Positions 59,346-64,000 of a stretch of DNA of 64,000 nucleotides are shown here, piece by piece (the first letter of the stretch is position 1; every line of letters starts with the position of its first letter). The position numbers and the translations under genes are program-made. The notes under the pieces are model-generated. The model was not told where the DNA came from and searched no databases. It saw only the letters and a program-made list of their open reading frames with translations. This DNA comes from Liquidambar formosana (lineage: Eukaryota; Streptophyta; Magnoliopsida; Saxifragales; Altingiaceae). Location of the stretch: positions 24,160,717 to 24,224,716 of the forward strand of contig CM077828.1 of NCBI GenBank assembly GCA_039720395.1, written 5' to 3'.

Positions 59346-59744
59346 GGGAACGGCTATTGCAACCCCCCATTCTTATAACCCCACCCTTTTCTTTTTGGTT
59401 TTTAAGATTTTACGAAAAATATAAAAGGTTTTTGCAAAAACCGGTCACAAGGTCCACTAGAAAACATCATTTTGAACAACTTTGCGGAAGAAAGTTTTTC
59501 CAAAATCTATCGTTTAGGTATACTTTTTGGCAAAAAATGAAATAAATGATATAAATGGCTAAAAAGTATATTTAAACGATAGATTTAGGAAAAACTTTCT
59601 TCTACAAAGTTGTTCAAAATGATGTTTTCTAGTGGACATAGCGGCTAGTTTTCATAAAAACCTTTTATATTTTGTATAAAACCTTAAAAACCTAAAGGAT
59701 GGGGGGTGGGGTGATAGGAATGGGGGGTTGCAATAGCCGTTCCC
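59346..59744. mobile_element. foldback MITE with 40-bp terminal inverted repeats
   Basis: Starts GGGAACGGCTATTGCAACCC and ends GGGTTGCAATAGCCGTTCCC, exactly complementary, with pairing extending through CCCCATTC.TAT.ACCCCACCC. Long inner arms (ACTAGAAAACATCATTTTGA and its inverse) make the element almost fully self-complementary. The target-site duplication is masked by A-rich flanks. Non-coding. Confidence 0.85.
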
Positions 59745-61695
59745 AGAAAAATTGTGCTCTGGCCCAAAGTTTGACCTTACAAAAGACTAGTAACTAGTGA
59801 GTAGTGACTATTGACCTATGGCCGAGTCCCTTAACCATTTTTATTTTTATTTTTATTTTATTTTTATGACGTTAGCCATTCATGGGATCGGGGTAAACTT
59901 AGGATACCTCAACCTTCCACAAGATGTCATAAACCCAAGATAACGCACCAAGGGCCAATATTGCAAGGACAATCTTCAAAAAATAATGGGACAGTAACAA
60001 TTATTTTGATTTAAAATGAAAGGAAAATATGAAAACAAATACCACTCTCTAATAGAGAATAGTGATGAGGAATTAGGATGCATAACCTAACTCCAAAAAA
60101 TTGAGAAGATGATGAGCATGAATGCAATCTTTATGGCTCCACCAAACATTTTTCTTTCATTTCAAAACAAATGAAAAGTCAGACGAAATTTAACGCGCAC
60201 CCACCATGCACGCACCTACCTACCTACCTAAGGTTGTCCATATCTTGGCATAAAGTTTCTTCAAGATGTTAATAATGAAGCATGGTGTGAAAGTGGTACT
60301 AAAATGGGGGATGGAACTTTCTCTTTAACATACTGCTTTTAACTTTACTACTTTCTCAACCCATTTTGTGTAATGTTTAATTAAGCTTTTGGATTTATTT
60401 GACTACTTATTAATCACAACAACTTTTGGGTGATGGCTATGTGAAGTTTGTTTCCTCCATGGTCCAACAACCACTCATTAATTTCTACCAAAAAAATTTT
60501 ATAGCCACATGAGTGTAATGACCCACTAAGTGATGAACCTCAAATTGGTGACCTTCCTAGGTCAGACAATTAATCTAATAATCGCGACAGGTTGCTACCT
60601 AATACATTGATTTTTATATTTTTTTCCAATGGATGGCTAAGAAATGATCGTCCGGGACAGAGCATAAAAATCTCATAATGGGGATGATAATGGTCAGCGC
60701 AAACTTTTTTCAATATTTCAATGCAAGGTCTCATAAAAGGGTGACAACCCATCTTTTAACCATTGACATTGGAAGCAAAGAAAGACAACAATTAACCTAA
60801 AACCGTTTGATTGGCTTTAGTCATAGACTATGATTATCCTTAAACCAGTATAGGATATGTTGGCCTCGGATTAGTGAAGAAAATTGTTTGTATCTACTTA
60901 AATGAATTTGAATTTTAATCAATTTACTGTGACTAAATCGTCTTAGATGATAATTAGATGACAGTGTGAGAGATAAGACTAAAGATAGTGAACCAAGAAA
61001 TTGATGGAGGAACATAAATGGGAAAAAAAAAAAAAAAAAAAAGATGAAATTTTTTGGAATCCTCACCCACCCACCCACCCACCCCTGCAGAAGCCTTTAC
61101 TGCCATGCTATTGATGGCTTTGGTTGGTACCCGCTATGCCTTTACTGCTAATTTTTTGTCCATTTGGGATTGAAGTTGAGCTGCAAAGATATAAGCACTC
61201 ATGTTTCTTGAGTTTTCTATAAGCCTTTCAACACCACTGAAAGTCTGTGAAATGTTAATGATATATTCCACTAAGCCTTGACTTAAATTAGTGCAAGAGC
61301 TAGTGCCAGGTATTGGGACACCATCATTCTTTTGTCACCTTCCACTTGCATAGTGTGTTCTTCTTTTTCTTACCATCTTGACTTAATATATTTCTCATGA
61401 TATCTCCCACTTTAAACCCCAAGTCCTGGAGAAATTCACTGTATTTTTGGTTTCATTATCTGTGGTTCATATTGAAAGAGAGGATTTGCCGATATTGGAA
61501 ACGCGTTATAAAAGCCTCCACAAAATGTGCTCCTAATCGCCTTTTTGACTTTGGTGTCATTATTGCTTTCCCCAACATTAAGAGGATCAGGAGAGCCTAT
61601 AAGAAGAATGTATAAATTGGACTACTTGCTCTTGCTTTGTGAGAAACAACATCCATAGAGATTTGTCATCAAGAAATTAAAAGAGTGTTATAGGA
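59745..61695. other. intergenic and upstream region of the peptide gene
   Basis: A CACC tetranucleotide run lies at 61065-61083 and poly-A at 61022-61041. ORFs at 60821-61078 and 61397-61615 have no recognised domain. The promoter of the peptide gene should lie at the right end. Confidence 0.4.
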
Positions 61696-62195
61696 ATGGC
61701 AGGCACACTTCTTCGTCTACTAGTGATTTTATTGGGTTTTTCTCACCTTATCTGCTTGAATGCTGTCCCAATTACAAGTAAATCTTCAATAACTCCTTCA
61801 ACTCTTCTTCTTCTTTGTCGTCTTCTTCTTCTTAATTCTTATTGACAAAGTGTGTACATGTATGTGCAGGAACTAGGGGCCTGTTGCATAAATCTCTAGG
61901 CAATCAAGTTTTGGAGAACACACACATGGTACTAGACTAACCTGATGATCCAAAGCTAGCTTCTCTAAAAAATAGTTCATGATTTTTTGTAAATGTTACG
62001 TGTTATGATCAGGGTTATGCTTCATTCACTAATGCCTTCTGTTTTGATACACAGACAACTACAGAGGGAGACTGGGAGATGCAACTGATTAATGGAAGGA
62101 TGGATGTGGAGGTGAACGATTACCCAGGATCGGGGGCTAATAACCGCCACACTCCGAAGCCGCCACAACTAGGGAGAAGCTGTGGTGATTGTTAA
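61696..62195 (+). CDS. PSY/RaxX-type sulfated-peptide precursor, 93 aa
   Basis: Small secreted precursor likely processed to a tyrosine-sulfated growth peptide perceived by LRR receptor kinases. Exons 61696-61777, 61870-61928 and 62055-62195 are GT-AG and in frame, giving 93 residues. Residues 1 to about 22 form a signal peptide (MAGTLLRLLVILLGFSHLIC). A variable middle follows, then the conserved box at 69-84: D-Y-P-G-S-G-A-N-N-R-H-T-P-K-P-P. This has exactly the DY-x4-AN-x2-H-x-P spacing of Arabidopsis PSY1 and bacterial RaxX; Asp69 before Tyr70 is the sulfation signal. The tail ends in C-G-D-C, which I do not associate with PSY precursors. The three-exon structure was inferred only from splice consensus and frame, so the middle exon is less secure than the motif exon. 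Confidence 0.8.
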
Positions 62196-64000
62196 GTTCT
62201 CTAGGTAGTAGTAGCTAGGTGTGGTCTTTGAAACGTAGAGTTATGTTAAAAACAGTTGTAGACATGATTTTTCTAGTTAACAACTAATTTAAGGATGGTA
62301 AGAAAGTCTCTCTCTTTTCTTTAATATTTATGGGTGAGAAAATGGGGTGAAGGTTTGGAAAGTTAATTGTATTATGAGAAGTTTTTAGTTCTAATGTTTC
62401 AGGAAGGGGGTGGGGAGAGAGAGTAATTGGAGTGGATTTTGATAATATGAATGTAAGAGCTTCTCCTTATAATAAGCATATTATTTTGATATGTTATATA
62501 TGGTAGAATCAAATTTCAGCTATGCTTGTTTGTTTACTCTATCCTACATCCTAATGGGTTACCATAAAATGGAACCTAGGCCTTGAATTGTTGTTGAGTG
62601 CCTAGGAACCAGCAGCTCCATAGCTGTAGGTTCAGTGAGCAGGATCGGTGGCTGCAGCCCCTAATTCTATGACTATAAACTTGTCATGCAAAAACTGTTA
62701 ATCATGAGTAAAAAAATTTCCTTTGGGGGTTTTTCTTAGTAAGGCTTGGAAACAAAGTTAAGATATTTTATAGGCAATTTGGGTTTGAGTTTTTGAATAT
62801 GTATGTGGTGGGTGGTAGGCTTCTTTGCTATAATTTTTCTTCCCTATTAGCCTGTTCGGTGTTCACGTTGTTAATAAAGGGGCAAGCCATGTAAAAATCT
62901 TTTTACTGTTTTGATTACACATCTTTTTGTTTGTCAATTTCTTCTGGTTTTCATAGTTCAATCCATGAGATTATTTTACAAAAAACATACAATCAAATAC
63001 ATTTCAATGGGTAGGCTGGTGGAAAATATAATATGATTGATTTTGGTTCATTGAGAGAGATGAAGACTCCCCACCCATTGGGTCTCGCAGAATTATTTAA
63101 AAAAGGAACCAGCAATACATGTTTGCACTTACGTGATGAACCATGCAATTAGTGGTGGATAACCAAATTCTTGCCACCTTTAATCACTATATTTTCTTAT
63201 TTTTACAATGCACTCAACATCTGAAACTTTCTTTAGGAAAATGAAGTGAAAAGATATAGAAAATAAGTGTTAAAGGTGCTTTCCACAAGTTTGTGTCGGA
63301 TAACCTAATTGTAAAGAAGTCTTCTAATAAGTAATCTAATGTACATTATTAAATTAAGTATGTTAGGTGAGCCACCTTTTTTACTTTTTTACCTTTTATT
63401 TATTTATTTATTTTTTTTTTATAGGGCTTAGTTAAGCCATTTAAACGCCATCGCAAATATCTCAATTAGTCTGACATACTTTTGGGCTCAGTGGAGAAAG
63501 TGGACTCTGAGGTGGTAGGCATCCACCTTCTTACCATTATCTTTCATTCTTTCCATTCCAAAGTTGAGTCTGACTGAATGTAGGTACCTAAGAAATGAAC
63601 CATATCGTATTGGTCTGTATGGCATTTGAAGGTTCTAGTCTACTCCTTGGAGGAAACATCGACATGAAGGATGGTTGGAACTAGGAAGCACATTATCCAT
63701 GAAATTCTACAAACAAATCTTTCTTTGCAACAAAACTAGTATTCTGAATCATCTGCAGCATGATATTGTACCAATCAATGCAACTCAAAGGGAGAGATGC
63801 AGTAGTAGTCCATGTAGATCAAACTAGTCTGAAAAAGTTGTAACAATTAACAAGAAATGTCAAAAACCTCTGCATTCAATTGAACACGTACACACTCCTC
63901 TTTCGGTTGTAAAGACAAGCTCAACTGGTGAAAAGTAAAAGACATAAGAGAGAAACCTGTATGCGCGCTATTCTGTTTTTGACTTTAGATTCCACAACCT
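62196..64000. other. intergenic, no gene seen
   Basis: The 3'UTR of the peptide gene is probably within the first 300 bp (AATAAGCATA near 62470). The remainder is AT-rich with no recognised ORF, RNA gene or TIR element. Confidence 0.4.

Noticed and set aside
1..64000. tRNA or rRNA genes
   Set aside because: I looked for T-arm GGTTCGA(A/T)(T/C)CC motifs with matching acceptor stems and saw none that fold; tRNAscan-SE would settle it.
1..64000. LTR retrotransposons
   Set aside because: No pair of long direct repeats with TG..CA ends, and no gag, protease or integrase motif, was seen in any ORF.

Overview
This window is nuclear DNA of a flowering plant, most likely a woody eudicot. The evidence is AT-rich intergenic DNA, many GT-AG introns, plant-only gene families (alpha-expansin, LHCI antenna, MIKC* MADS, Dof/CDF) and a dense load of small inverted-repeat transposons. 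I cannot name the species from sequence alone. All gene models below were spliced by hand, by matching GT-AG sites and reading phase to family expectation.

Layout. 0-11 kb: no convincing gene. It holds an imperfect tandem duplication, a leftward promoter-like patch near 2.0 kb, several MITEs and one orphan exon-like ORF near 7.7 kb. 11.1-12.6 kb (+): alpha-expansin. 15.4-16.4 kb (+): LHCA4. 17.0-21.9 kb (-): an 11-coding-exon MIKC*-type MADS gene, AGL65-like, with a further 5'UTR intron and a 16-nt microexon. 24.4-30.5 kb (-): five-exon lipoate-protein ligase (LPLA-like). 34.7-35.3 kb (-): intronless calmodulin-like protein (CML45/46/47 type) with N-terminal hydrophobic segments. 39.5-45.5 kb (+): four-exon HNH-domain gene whose 4.4-kb first intron carries a three-unit array of (TA)n-flanked palindromic elements and a 5'-truncated LINE with a 16-bp target-site duplication. 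51.1-53.6 kb (-): two-exon cycling Dof factor. 61.7-62.2 kb (+): a small three-exon gene for a secreted precursor with a PSY/RaxX-type sulfated-peptide motif. The remaining intergenic space is mostly MITEs: hAT-like with 8-bp duplications, Mutator-like with 9-bp duplications, Tourist-like with 3-bp duplications, and a family embedded in TA microsatellites.

How the genes relate. They are not a functional cluster. The set (expansin, LHCA4, LPLA, CML, HNH, CDF) matches, from memory, neighbours that in Arabidopsis are split over At3g29000-29030, At3g47470-47500 and At5g39660-39670. The window therefore looks like an unfractionated version of one ancestral block. LHCA4 serves photosystem I, CDF proteins act in photoperiod and stress control, LPLA serves mitochondrial lipoylation, and expansin and the PSY-like peptide both concern cell expansion. 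I infer no shared pathway.

The least described items are the PSY/RaxX-like precursor, the TA-microsatellite-associated palindrome family (at least five copies), and a pair of Mutator-like MITEs built internally from degenerate GTGTCGGACACG repeats.
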